From assembly GCA_039034015.1 (NCBI GenBank), contig JBCCBM010000001.1:248001-312000 (forward strand): DNA of 64,000 bases, read 5' to 3'. This DNA comes from Acuticoccus sp039034015. GTDB taxonomy: Bacteria; Pseudomonadota; Alphaproteobacteria; Rhizobiales; Amorphaceae. Both the position numbers and the translations under genes were made by a program. The notes below the pieces were generated by a model. It searched no databases. It saw nothing but the letters and a program-made list of their open reading frames with translations, and was not told the origin of the DNA. Of the stretch, positions 15,282 to 22,917 are shown in pieces (the stretch's first letter is position 1; every line of letters starts with the position of its first letter).

Positions 15282-17587
15282 CAGGCCGTGTTCCGGCCGA
15301 TGGTCTGCAACAGGTCAAAAAGCCGGCGGATGGTGTCGCTCACGATCTCAAAATGCCGGTTCGCCTGGGAGTTCTTCTGGCTGATCTCGTTTTGCCGGAT
15401 TTGGCTGTTCTGGTTGAGCGTCGTCACCGTGTCGCTCAGCTGGTTCTTAAAATTCTCCCACTCATCGCGGCGCAGCTCTTCGCCAATTAAAGGGAAGACG
15501 GTGCGCGTCTGAAGTCCGTTCAAGATTTCCACCGGGTGGAGCGCGCGCGGGGCACCGAAGGCCTCGTTGAACAGCAACCCCACGCGGTCGAACGCCGTGC
15601 CCACAAACGCGGTCTCGTCCTCCGGCTCGGTGGGGTCGGTGGCGGCGATGGTGTCGCCGAGCCGGCCGATCATGATGCTGTAGTCGCGAAGGAGCGCGTT
15701 GTGCTGGCGGGTGTCCTCGGTGAGGATGTCGCGCTCGGCGATGGCAATGTCTTCAAACAATGTTTGAAGTTCCACGATGAGCTGCGGCAGGTCGAGGGTG
15801 GGGACGCCAAGCTCGGCAAGCTTGGCCAGCTGGATGGCGCGGTTGTCGGCCGACAAGATGCGCCGCTCCTGCGCCAAAAACTCGTTGTAGCCGGACAACA
15901 ACGTGTCGCCGTCGAGCCCGGTGAAGGGCGCGCCGGCGTTTTGCACACCGAGCGAAAACTCACGCGCCCGTTCAAAGCGCGTGTTGATCTCGTTGGCGAC
16001 AAAGCCGATCTGCTGCAGGTCGAAGATGGCGCCGTCGGCGATCCGCGCCTTCATATTTTGCAATTGGTTGATGAAGACGTCTTTGTCGTCCACGAATTGG
16101 GCGCCGTAGTCCGCGGCGACAATTGCGGTGATGACGGCGTCCACAATGCCGTCCGCCGCTTGCCGCGCGTTGGCAAGGCCCACAACCTCCGTGCTGGGGA
16201 CAAGGCCGAGCTGGTCGGCCACGAAGGGCCAGGCGGCGGTCCCGGCGACCTTCTCTTGGTCCGCCTTTGAGAGCGCTGACACCAGGCCCACCGACAGCGC
16301 GTTGATGTTGATGACCCGTTTGCCATCCACCGAGCTGATGAAGGTGATGGCGTCGGCCCCCGCCCCAAAGGTGACTTCGCCGCCCACCGCGTCCAAGAAT
16401 TCGAGCTGGTGCGCGGTTTGGGCGAGCAAAAAATCCTCCAGCGCAACGCCGGTTGTGTCGGGCGGCGGCGCGGTGGCGGCGAGCGCGTCCCGCTCCGCGT
16501 TGAGGATGGCGCGCGCGGCGGGGATGGCGGCAGCCTTTGCCACCGCCGCATCAAGCCGGTCGGTGGTGGTGGCAAGCGCCGCCTCTGCCCGGGCCGCATC
16601 ATCGGCCGCGCGCTTCGCATCCGCCTCGGCGGCCTGCCGGGCGGTGATGGCCGGCGTGATGAGGGTGGTCACGATTTGGGCGCGGTCGGCGCCAAGGGTG
16701 GCGCGCTCAGTGACAAGCTGCGCGCGCTCGGCCAAGAGCGCGGCCAGCTCAGGCGAAGGGGCAAGGGTGGCGTCGAGCGCTTCGATGGTGCCGTGAAGGG
16801 CGCTCACGTCCGCGTCGCCCGCGGTGAGCGCGGCGGTGATGTCGGCCACCTGGCGAAGGAGTGCTGAGACCTCGGCGGAGGCAGCCTCCCGCTGGGTGGC
16901 AAGGACGGTGCGCTGCGCGGCGCTCTCAGGGGTTTGCGGGCCGGCATCGATGGCGGCAATGGCGGCCTCGGCCTCCACAAGGCGCGCGTTGGCGGCCGAG
17001 AGCTTGGCCTCTGCCCCAACGAGTGTGGTGGCAAGGGTTGCGGCGCTGCGGGTGAGAGTGGCAAGCTCTGCCACAAGGTTTTGGCGCAGCGCGGTGTCGC
17101 CTAGCGCTGCGATTTGCGCGTCAAGGGCGGCAATGGCCCTATCGCGCTCACCGATGGCAGCATTCAGCGATGGTGGGCCGGTGAGCGCGCGCACGCCATC
17201 AAGGGCGGCGGTGGCGGATGGGACAGCGATGCGGGCCGCTTCCGCATTGGCGCGCGCGGTGGCAAGGGTTGCCGCCTGTTGGCCTTGGGTTGCCGTGAGG
17301 CGCGCGATCTCGTCGGAGAGCGTGGTTTGGGTGCGTTCCAGGCCAAGGATCCGCGCCTCAACGTCGGCAAGGTCGCGCACGGCCTGGAATTCGGCGGCGT
17401 CGAACAATAGCGGGTTATCGGCAAGCTTGACGGTGACGCCATCATAAAACGGCTCAACCCGGTCGGTGTCGGCGAGGCGATCCGCGTCGTTGCCGGGCAC
17501 ATGGTAGGGGATGACGGTGGGCGCCTGGCTGGTTTCTGGGCTCACCCGAAAAGGGACCAGGGCGGGCGTGATGTTGGGGATGGGCAT
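15281..17587 (-). CDS. Large tip-like secreted protein with inserted coiled coil, longer paralog
   Basis: A 768-residue protein starting MPIPNITPALVPFRVSPETS. Residues about 65-370 are an Ala-rich coiled coil. Residues 380-768 are homologous to the neighbouring 493-residue protein. The C terminus (WENFKNQLSDTVTTLNQNSQ, then EISQKNSQANRHFEIVSDTI) looks like the C-terminal helix of IpaD/LcrV tip proteins, where it packs into the intramolecular coiled coil. I chose ATG 17587 because the upstream in-frame extension is Arg/Pro-rich and overlaps the preceding gene. It could be a tip, a ruler or a large effector. Confidence 0.4.
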   Translation of the reverse strand: MPIPNITPALVPFRVSPETSQAPTVIPYHVPGNDADRLADTDRVEPFYDGVTVKLADNPLLFDAAEFQAVRDLADVEARILGLERTQTTLSDEIARLTATQGQQAATLATARANAEAARIAVPSATAALDGVRALTGPPSLNAAIGERDRAIAALDAQIAALGDTALRQNLVAELATLTRSAATLATTLVGAEAKLSAANARLVEAEAAIAAIDAGPQTPESAAQRTVLATQREAASAEVSALLRQVADITAALTAGDADVSALHGTIEALDATLAPSPELAALLAERAQLVTERATLGADRAQIVTTLITPAITARQAAEADAKRAADDAARAEAALATTTDRLDAAVAKAAAIPAARAILNAERDALAATAPPPDTTGVALEDFLLAQTAHQLEFLDAVGGEVTFGAGADAITFISSVDGKRVININALSVGLVSALSKADQEKVAGTAAWPFVADQLGLVPSTEVVGLANARQAADGIVDAVITAIVAADYGAQFVDDKDVFINQLQNMKARIADGAIFDLQQIGFVANEINTRFERAREFSLGVQNAGAPFTGLDGDTLLSGYNEFLAQERRILSADNRAIQLAKLAELGVPTLDLPQLIVELQTLFEDIAIAERDILTEDTRQHNALLRDYSIMIGRLGDTIAATDPTEPEDETAFVGTAFDRVGLLFNEAFGAPRALHPVEILNGLQTRTVFPLIGEELRRDEWENFKNQLSDTVTTLNQNSQIRQNEISQKNSQANRHFEIVSDTIRRLFDLLQTIGRNTA

Positions 17588-17633
17588 CAGGCAAATCCCG
17601 ATAAAGGCGGACGCTTTGGCGGCGGCACCGCGG

Positions 17634-18086
17634 TCAAAGGTGAAGCACGGTGCGGCGGGGGCGCTGGGGCGCGGCGGCCGCATCGTCCGCGGGGCCGGGC
17701 ATTGGCGCGCTGGCGGCGGGCGGGCGCTGGCGGCCGCCAACCACGCTGTGGCGAAAGGCGTCGAGCGCGGAGGGGTGCGTGTCGCCAGCCTCGACGCGCG
17801 CCGAAAGGTGTTCTTCGGCCTTTTGGGTGAGATGCTCGGCGAGCGGCGCAAAGAGGGCGGCCAGTTGCTCGCCGTTTTGGGCGCGGGAGAGGTCGGCCAA
17901 CAGCGCCTCCGCGTGAAGATCGCCCGACACCAGCGGGGAGGCGGCGAGCGTGCCGAGCTGGCCTGACAGAGCCTGCGCAAGCCGCGCACGGTCCGCCCGC
18001 GAGATGCGCCCCGCCAACCGCTCCGCCTCCGCAAGGCGAGTGTTTGCCCGGGCCACCACCGATGCTGCGTCGGTCGGGTCCGCCAT
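17634..18086 (-). CDS. Hypothetical helical protein, 150 residues
   Basis: Unrecognised. It starts two bases after the stop of the 343-residue coiled-coil gene. It is helical and Ala/Leu-rich for residues 1-110, then Pro/Ala-rich and disordered. There are no Cys residues, signal peptide or membrane helix. Size and position between two probable secreted proteins would suit a dedicated chaperone. Confidence 0.55.
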   Translation of the reverse strand: MADPTDAASVVARANTRLAEAERLAGRISRADRARLAQALSGQLGTLAASPLVSGDLHAEALLADLSRAQNGEQLAALFAPLAEHLTQKAEEHLSARVEAGDTHPSALDAFRHSVVGGRQRPPAASAPMPGPADDAAAAPQRPRRTVLHL

Positions 18087-18088
18087 CC

Positions 18089-19120
18089 CTACACCGCTCC
18101 GCCGAGGGAGAGGCGCGTGCGGCCTTCACCGCCGCCAAGGGTGCTTGGGCTTGCGGCGGCAAGGTCGGCGCTGGTGGCAAGCGCGTTGAGTGCCTCTTGC
18201 AGGGTCACCATGATGGCGGAGAACGCGAGGCCCACTTTGGCAACCCGAATTTCGTCAAGGTCTTGCGCGATGCGGTCCAGCGTTTCGAGGACCACAGCAA
18301 CGTCATAAATGTTGGTCTCGGTGTCCTCGATGGCGGCTTGGACCACCTGGGCAAACGCTTCCTCGCCCAAAAGGTCGATGAGGAGGGCGACGGTGGTCTC
18401 GCTCGCCTCGTTTCCAAGGGCCGGGACGCTGAGGTTGGCAAGCGACACCACCTCGCGCGCGGCGGGCACGGTCTCGGTGCGAAGGGCGTCTGCCTCGGCC
18501 TCCAGGGCGTCCAGCTGGTCGGCGGCCGCGTCCCGCGCGCCCTCGGCGGCGTCCAGCGAATTTCGCGCGGCATCGAGATTGGCCCTGGCGGTATCGACGG
18601 TTTGGATGAGGGCGTCGGTGGGCGAGGCGGGGTCCGCGGCGGCGAGTGCGGCCTCGGCCTCGGCCTCGGCAAGCGCAACTTCGGCGGCGGCAACGTCGGT
18701 CTCGCGGGCGCGCACGGTGGCGTCTGCCTGCGCAAGGGTCTGCGCCTGCGCGGGGATCGCGGTGGTCTCAAGGTCCACCAGCGCGGCGACGGCCTCGGCC
18801 ACCGCCGCCAGCTCTTCGGTGCTGAGGCCGAGGGCGGCGAGGCGCCGTGACCCCTCGATCTCGGCGGCCGCATCGTCCACATCGCCGCGCACGGCGTCGA
18901 GCGCGTCGTTGATCTCTTGGAGGCTTGCCTCCGCGGTGCCGTTGTTGGCCGGTGGCTGGAGGCCGAAGTTGAGCGCGGAGAACCCGCGGCCCTGGCCCGC
19001 GAACGCCGGCGGGATGATGACCGCCGCATCCCCCGCATCTTGCGGAGTTGGTGCGTTGCCAAGCGGGCCGGTCAACTGGGAGAGGGGAACGGCGGGTGTC
19101 GAACCGCTGACCGAACTCAT
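18089..19120 (-). CDS. Ala-rich coiled-coil protein, probable T3SS substrate
   Basis: A 343-residue protein with a strong Shine-Dalgarno (GAGGAG) before ATG 19120. The first 50 residues are Ser/Thr/Pro-rich, as in secreted proteins. Residues about 60-235 form a long Ala/Glu/Asp coiled coil; residues 240-320 contain more hydrophobic helices (around VALLIDLLGEEAFAQVV and VGLAFSAIMVTL) but no clear transmembrane hairpin. Its family is not recognisable. Position at the head of the tip-like gene group suggests a middle substrate. Confidence 0.55.
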   Translation of the reverse strand: MSSVSGSTPAVPLSQLTGPLGNAPTPQDAGDAAVIIPPAFAGQGRGFSALNFGLQPPANNGTAEASLQEINDALDAVRGDVDDAAAEIEGSRRLAALGLSTEELAAVAEAVAALVDLETTAIPAQAQTLAQADATVRARETDVAAAEVALAEAEAEAALAAADPASPTDALIQTVDTARANLDAARNSLDAAEGARDAAADQLDALEAEADALRTETVPAAREVVSLANLSVPALGNEASETTVALLIDLLGEEAFAQVVQAAIEDTETNIYDVAVVLETLDRIAQDLDEIRVAKVGLAFSAIMVTLQEALNALATSADLAAASPSTLGGGEGRTRLSLGGAV

Positions 19121-19199
19121 CTGAGGCTCCTCGCGATGAAACTCCTCCCCATGTAGGCCGCAACGGTGGGAAGCGCGTGTGCCGCACGATACGTTGGGG

Positions 19200-19919
19200 C
19201 TAGCGGGTGGTGTCCACGTCGGTCGGGAGGATGCCGAATTGGAGGCCGAGGAGGATGCGCTGGGCGGCATGAAGGTCGGCCCGCAAGTGGGGCGAGCCTC
19301 GGGCGGCCCGGGCCGCGCGCGCCCAAGCCTTTTTGGCCTCGCCAAGCCGGCCGCGCCGCGCGGATGCGAGCCCTGAGGCAAGAAAAATGCGGGGGTGCGT
19401 CTCGCCTGCCTCGATGAGCTCATCCGTGAGGTCGGCCGCAATCGCATCCGCCCGGTCCACCAGCGCACAGATGGCGAGCGAGAGGACGGCGCCGGCCCGC
19501 ACATCGACGCCCGCCGCGTGGCAGATGGCGAACCCGCAGCGGGCAACGGGCCCATCCCCGCGGCGAAAGGCGTCGAGCGCGCGGTTGTACATGGCCTCGA
19601 CGCTGAGCGCGCCCGATGTTGCCACCAGCCCATGAAGAACCGCTTCGCGATCGAGGGGCGCTTGGCTGGCAAGGTAGGCGGCGACCGCCTCGCCATCGGA
19701 GGCGACCTCGGACCAGTAGCCCGCGTCAAGCACCTGGCCCATCAGGGCGTGGGGGGAGGTGGGGCGCGCGAGGGCATCGATCGCATAAAGGTGGCAAAGG
19801 CGGCGCGCGTCGACAAAACTGAGCGGCTCGACACGGGCGTCTTGCAACAGTGTGGCGCCGGCGGCCGCCGCGCCGTGGTTGGCCATCGCGGGCCCGGGGG
19901 GCTCGGATGACCCACCCAT
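19200..19919 (-). CDS. TPR-like helical protein
   Basis: A protein of about 239 residues if it starts at ATG 19919; ATG 20003 and ATG 19886 are alternatives, and none has a convincing Shine-Dalgarno. It is built from helix pairs (YNRALDAFRRGDGPVARCGF; LTDELIEAGETHPRIFLASG) of the SycD/TPR type seen repeatedly in this locus. The phrase EAGETHP/EAGDTHP recurs in neighbouring proteins. It is probably a cytoplasmic chaperone or regulator. The stretch between 19920 and 20103 shows no other gene. Confidence 0.55.
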   Translation of the reverse strand: MGGSSEPPGPAMANHGAAAAGATLLQDARVEPLSFVDARRLCHLYAIDALARPTSPHALMGQVLDAGYWSEVASDGEAVAAYLASQAPLDREAVLHGLVATSGALSVEAMYNRALDAFRRGDGPVARCGFAICHAAGVDVRAGAVLSLAICALVDRADAIAADLTDELIEAGETHPRIFLASGLASARRGRLGEAKKAWARAARAARGSPHLRADLHAAQRILLGLQFGILPTDVDTTR

Positions 19920-20103
19920 GGTGCTAGCGGGCAACGCGCCCGCGCGCCGCCGCTCGCGGCCCGGCCGCGCCGAGGGGCCGGACGGGGTTGCGCTGGCTCG
20001 CATCGTTTGGCGTCACGGTTCCCAAAATGCCCTCTCGCCTGTGGCGCTGTTGCGCCGACGCTCCATGCGCCGCAATCTTACGTGGCGGTTTAATCCATTC
20101 ATA

Positions 20104-22608
20104 TCACCGAATTTTCCACTCCAGCGTGCCAGGGTAGACGGCGGCCAAAAAACCGTCGACGGAGCGCAGCAGAACGCCAACCTCGCCGATGCTGGCAATG
20201 CGGCTTGCCCCGTCGGGCGCTGCGCCCTCGGCAAGCTTTTGCCCGTCCACCAGTTGGACATAGCGCCGGGTCGAAAGGTTCGCGCCCACAATATCAAGGT
20301 CCGGCGCCTCCACACCGCGCACGATGAAGGCGATGAAGTCTTCGTTGCGCGCCGTCTCGCGCAGATAAACCGAGGTTTGCCGCATGCGTGCGGCGCGCGG
20401 TGTGCCGACACGGGCCAAACAGTCCGCAAGGCGCTCGGGCGAGAGGGCCGCTTCCAGCAAAAGGCCGCGATTTTCAAGGCTGAGGTTGGCGAGACGAAGC
20501 TCTTGCGACACGCTCAAAAGGTCGAGCCAGAAGATGATTTGCGGCAGCATCTCGATGGCGATGCGGGCATTCGGCCAGCATGCGCGCGCGCCAGTGGCCT
20601 CGCGCCCGTCGGCCGGCAAGAACGCTGCCCGCGCGGCAATGGTGCGAACGCTGGGGTCAAGATCGTTGATGGCGGCGGCAACGTCGGGCGCGTCATCCTC
20701 GCCCACCAGATCGGGGAGTTTTTCGTCCTCGAACGCGTCGATCAGCGCGCCGGTTGCTTCGGACAGGCGCGCAAAAGCTTGGCGGACTTCTGGCGGGACG
20801 ACGGCGGGGGCCGCGTCCTGCGCCACAACGGCGACGGGGGGTGGCGCGGGTGCCGCGTCCGCCTCGGGCACGATGGCCGCGCGATACCGCTGGCTCGACA
20901 CGGGGGAGGTTGCCATGGCGAGCGCCGTGCCGGTGAGCGGTTTGGGGTGTGGGCCGGTGCCGACGAGGCGCACCTTTTGGGGCGACGACGCGGCGGTCCA
21001 GGGGGCGGCGGCGGTGTCGGCGGTCTCGCCCTCAAACCGGCGCACCGCGTCGCTAAAGGATGTTGGAGCGGCAAGCCGGCTTTCGAGCGTTGCGGGGCGC
21101 TCTTCCCGGGAGGCTGCGTCGTTGCCGGCCCCGTTCTCTGTGCGCGATGCGAGGGTTTTGGTGCGCGGCGAGCGATCATCGTCCCGCGAGGGGGCGCTTA
21201 CTTGTTGCGTTGGCGCGCGCGGGTCTTCGCGGGGTGTTGTTGAGGCACGCGTGAGGCGCTCGGGCGTTGCGGTGGTCTGGCGCGCGGCGACGCCGTCGCC
21301 CTCGGGCGTCGCGTTGTCGTCCTCGCGCGCGGCAACGCCATCCCCTTGGGGGTCGGTGGTGTTGCGCTGGGTGCCGAAGAGGGCGCGAATTTCGGAGCCG
21401 AGCCCGGAAAGGCTGTCGATGTTGAGGCGTTGGCCGGTGGCGCCGGTGTCATCCTGGGGGGCGGCGAGGACGAGCGCCTCATCGGGGATGGTGAGGGTGA
21501 GGCCCTCCACCCCAACGCGGGTGCGAAGCGGGATCAGACGGGCAAAGCGCTTGGCATAGGCCTGGAGAAAGCCGACATAGCCATCAAGCGCAGAATTGCG
21601 CACGGCGCCGTTTGCCTCAATGAGGCGCCCCGTGCGGTGGAACTGCACCGTGCCGCTGAGGCCGGAGCGTTCGGCGAGCGTGCGCACCTCGGCAAGGATC
21701 GTGTCGCCCGTGCGCACCGAACTCACAATCTCGGTGACGCCCAGAAGCTGCGCGTTCAACAGGGCGACAAACGCGTCTGCTTCGGCCGGGTCGATGACGA
21801 TGCCGGTGAGGGTGACGCGGCCATCGTTGGAGAGCGTGTAGTCGATGTTGAGGCGGCGCGCTTCGATGAAGGTTTCAATCTCCCGCGCGATGGTCTGGCG
21901 CACCCAAAGGCGCACGTGGGGCTGGACGCCCGCATCGCGCAGCGCGTTGACGATCGCCCGCCGCTCCACCAGCGCATCCACGTGGCCGCGGACATAAAGG
22001 TTGCCGTCCACCGCCTCGTCGACAGCCACGTGATCGGCGAAGGGGAAGCTGCCAAGTGTTTCTTCGATGACGGCGCGGTCGTCGCGCGGGGCATCCCCCA
22101 TGAGGCCGAGCCCCGCGTCGCGGCTCGCCATGGAGGACGCGGCGATCCAAAAGACGCCGATGAGGAGGATGACGGGGAGCGCCACGCGCCGCAGGCTTGC
22201 CGCCCGCGGCCAGCCGGAAAAACGGGGTTTTGGTGCAGCGCCCGTGGTATCGGCAGCGTTGGCGGCGGCGATGAGATCGGCCCAGCGCGCGGTTGCGGCG
22301 CCCACGGCAAAGCGCGTGGTGCCGATGGTGACAATGTCGAGCTGGTCAATGTCGCGCCAGGCACCATCGCCGGGCAAAAGGTCAAGGCCGGTGGAGGTGC
22401 GCACCGCGCCAGAGCCCGCCTTCAGCGCCAGCGCGCTGCCCTCAAGGCGAAGCTGCGCATGGCCGGGGGACAGGGCAAGGTCGATAAATTGGAGGTCATC
22501 GTCCGGGCCGTTGCCAAGGGTGTAGGCGCCATCATCCAGCTCGATCTCGACACCGTTTTGCGACCCGTTGAGGATTTTTAAGACGGTTTCGGACCCGGGG
22601 CGGACCAT
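20104..22608 (-). CDS. sctD: SctD, inner-membrane ring protein with a very long C-terminal extension
   Basis: An 834-residue protein, about twice the length of YscD. Residues 5-105 have the FHA-like cytoplasmic domain (VEIELDDGAYTLGNGPDDDL, then SPGHAQL). One membrane helix spans 142-160 (VALPVILLIGVFWIAASS). Periplasmic ring-building repeats follow (about 180-390, including YVRGHVDALVERRAIVNAL). After a disordered, Thr/Asp/Arg-rich linker (about 400-630) there is a further globular domain ending with GASRIASIGEVGVLLRSVDG, reminiscent of the HR/PilP-type beta domains that bind secretins. Family members connect the sorting platform to the secretin. Confidence 0.85.
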   Translation of the reverse strand: MVRPGSETVLKILNGSQNGVEIELDDGAYTLGNGPDDDLQFIDLALSPGHAQLRLEGSALALKAGSGAVRTSTGLDLLPGDGAWRDIDQLDIVTIGTTRFAVGAATARWADLIAAANAADTTGAAPKPRFSGWPRAASLRRVALPVILLIGVFWIAASSMASRDAGLGLMGDAPRDDRAVIEETLGSFPFADHVAVDEAVDGNLYVRGHVDALVERRAIVNALRDAGVQPHVRLWVRQTIAREIETFIEARRLNIDYTLSNDGRVTLTGIVIDPAEADAFVALLNAQLLGVTEIVSSVRTGDTILAEVRTLAERSGLSGTVQFHRTGRLIEANGAVRNSALDGYVGFLQAYAKRFARLIPLRTRVGVEGLTLTIPDEALVLAAPQDDTGATGQRLNIDSLSGLGSEIRALFGTQRNTTDPQGDGVAAREDDNATPEGDGVAARQTTATPERLTRASTTPREDPRAPTQQVSAPSRDDDRSPRTKTLASRTENGAGNDAASREERPATLESRLAAPTSFSDAVRRFEGETADTAAAPWTAASSPQKVRLVGTGPHPKPLTGTALAMATSPVSSQRYRAAIVPEADAAPAPPPVAVVAQDAAPAVVPPEVRQAFARLSEATGALIDAFEDEKLPDLVGEDDAPDVAAAINDLDPSVRTIAARAAFLPADGREATGARACWPNARIAIEMLPQIIFWLDLLSVSQELRLANLSLENRGLLLEAALSPERLADCLARVGTPRAARMRQTSVYLRETARNEDFIAFIVRGVEAPDLDIVGANLSTRRYVQLVDGQKLAEGAAPDGASRIASIGEVGVLLRSVDGFLAAVYPGTLEWKIR

Positions 22609-22715
22609 GGCTCATCCTTTCCCACGCTACCCACACCGCAAGGGCGGCAAGGTGTGCCGCGCGCCGCAACAGGCGCGTCTACCCTCGGCTTTACGCAACC
22701 TCGCGCTCAGATGCC

Positions 22716-22731
22716 TGTGCCCTTTAGCACA
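22716..22731. promoter_or_regulatory. TGTG-N8-CACA palindrome between sctD and sctC
   Basis: TGTGCCCTTTAGCACA, extended by a further CC/GG pair on each side into a perfect-arm palindrome (22714-22733). It lies about 108 bases upstream of sctD and 186 bases upstream of the sctC ATG, in the divergent region 22609-22917, and shares TGTGCCCT with the site before sctI. It is the best candidate operator of the Crp-like regulator. Confidence 0.6.
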
Positions 22732-22917
22732 GGCCCATCCGGAAAACTGAGAGATACAGGCCGCATCGGCCGATTGCCGCGCAGAACCGCCAAGGCTTGG
22801 GCGCTTCGCTCGCCCGGGCGAAGGGATGAGGGGGCAATTTCGCTTGAAACGGCTTGGTGACACGACGCTCTCTCCCATCATCGCCGGCGCCCGCCGGATT
22901 TGGCCGATGGGCCGTCG

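Noticed and set aside
15281..18086. CRISPR array or repeat domain suggested by the Ala-rich periodicity of the coiled-coil region
   Set aside because: No exact repeats with spacers; the pattern is codon-level periodicity of a coiled coil.
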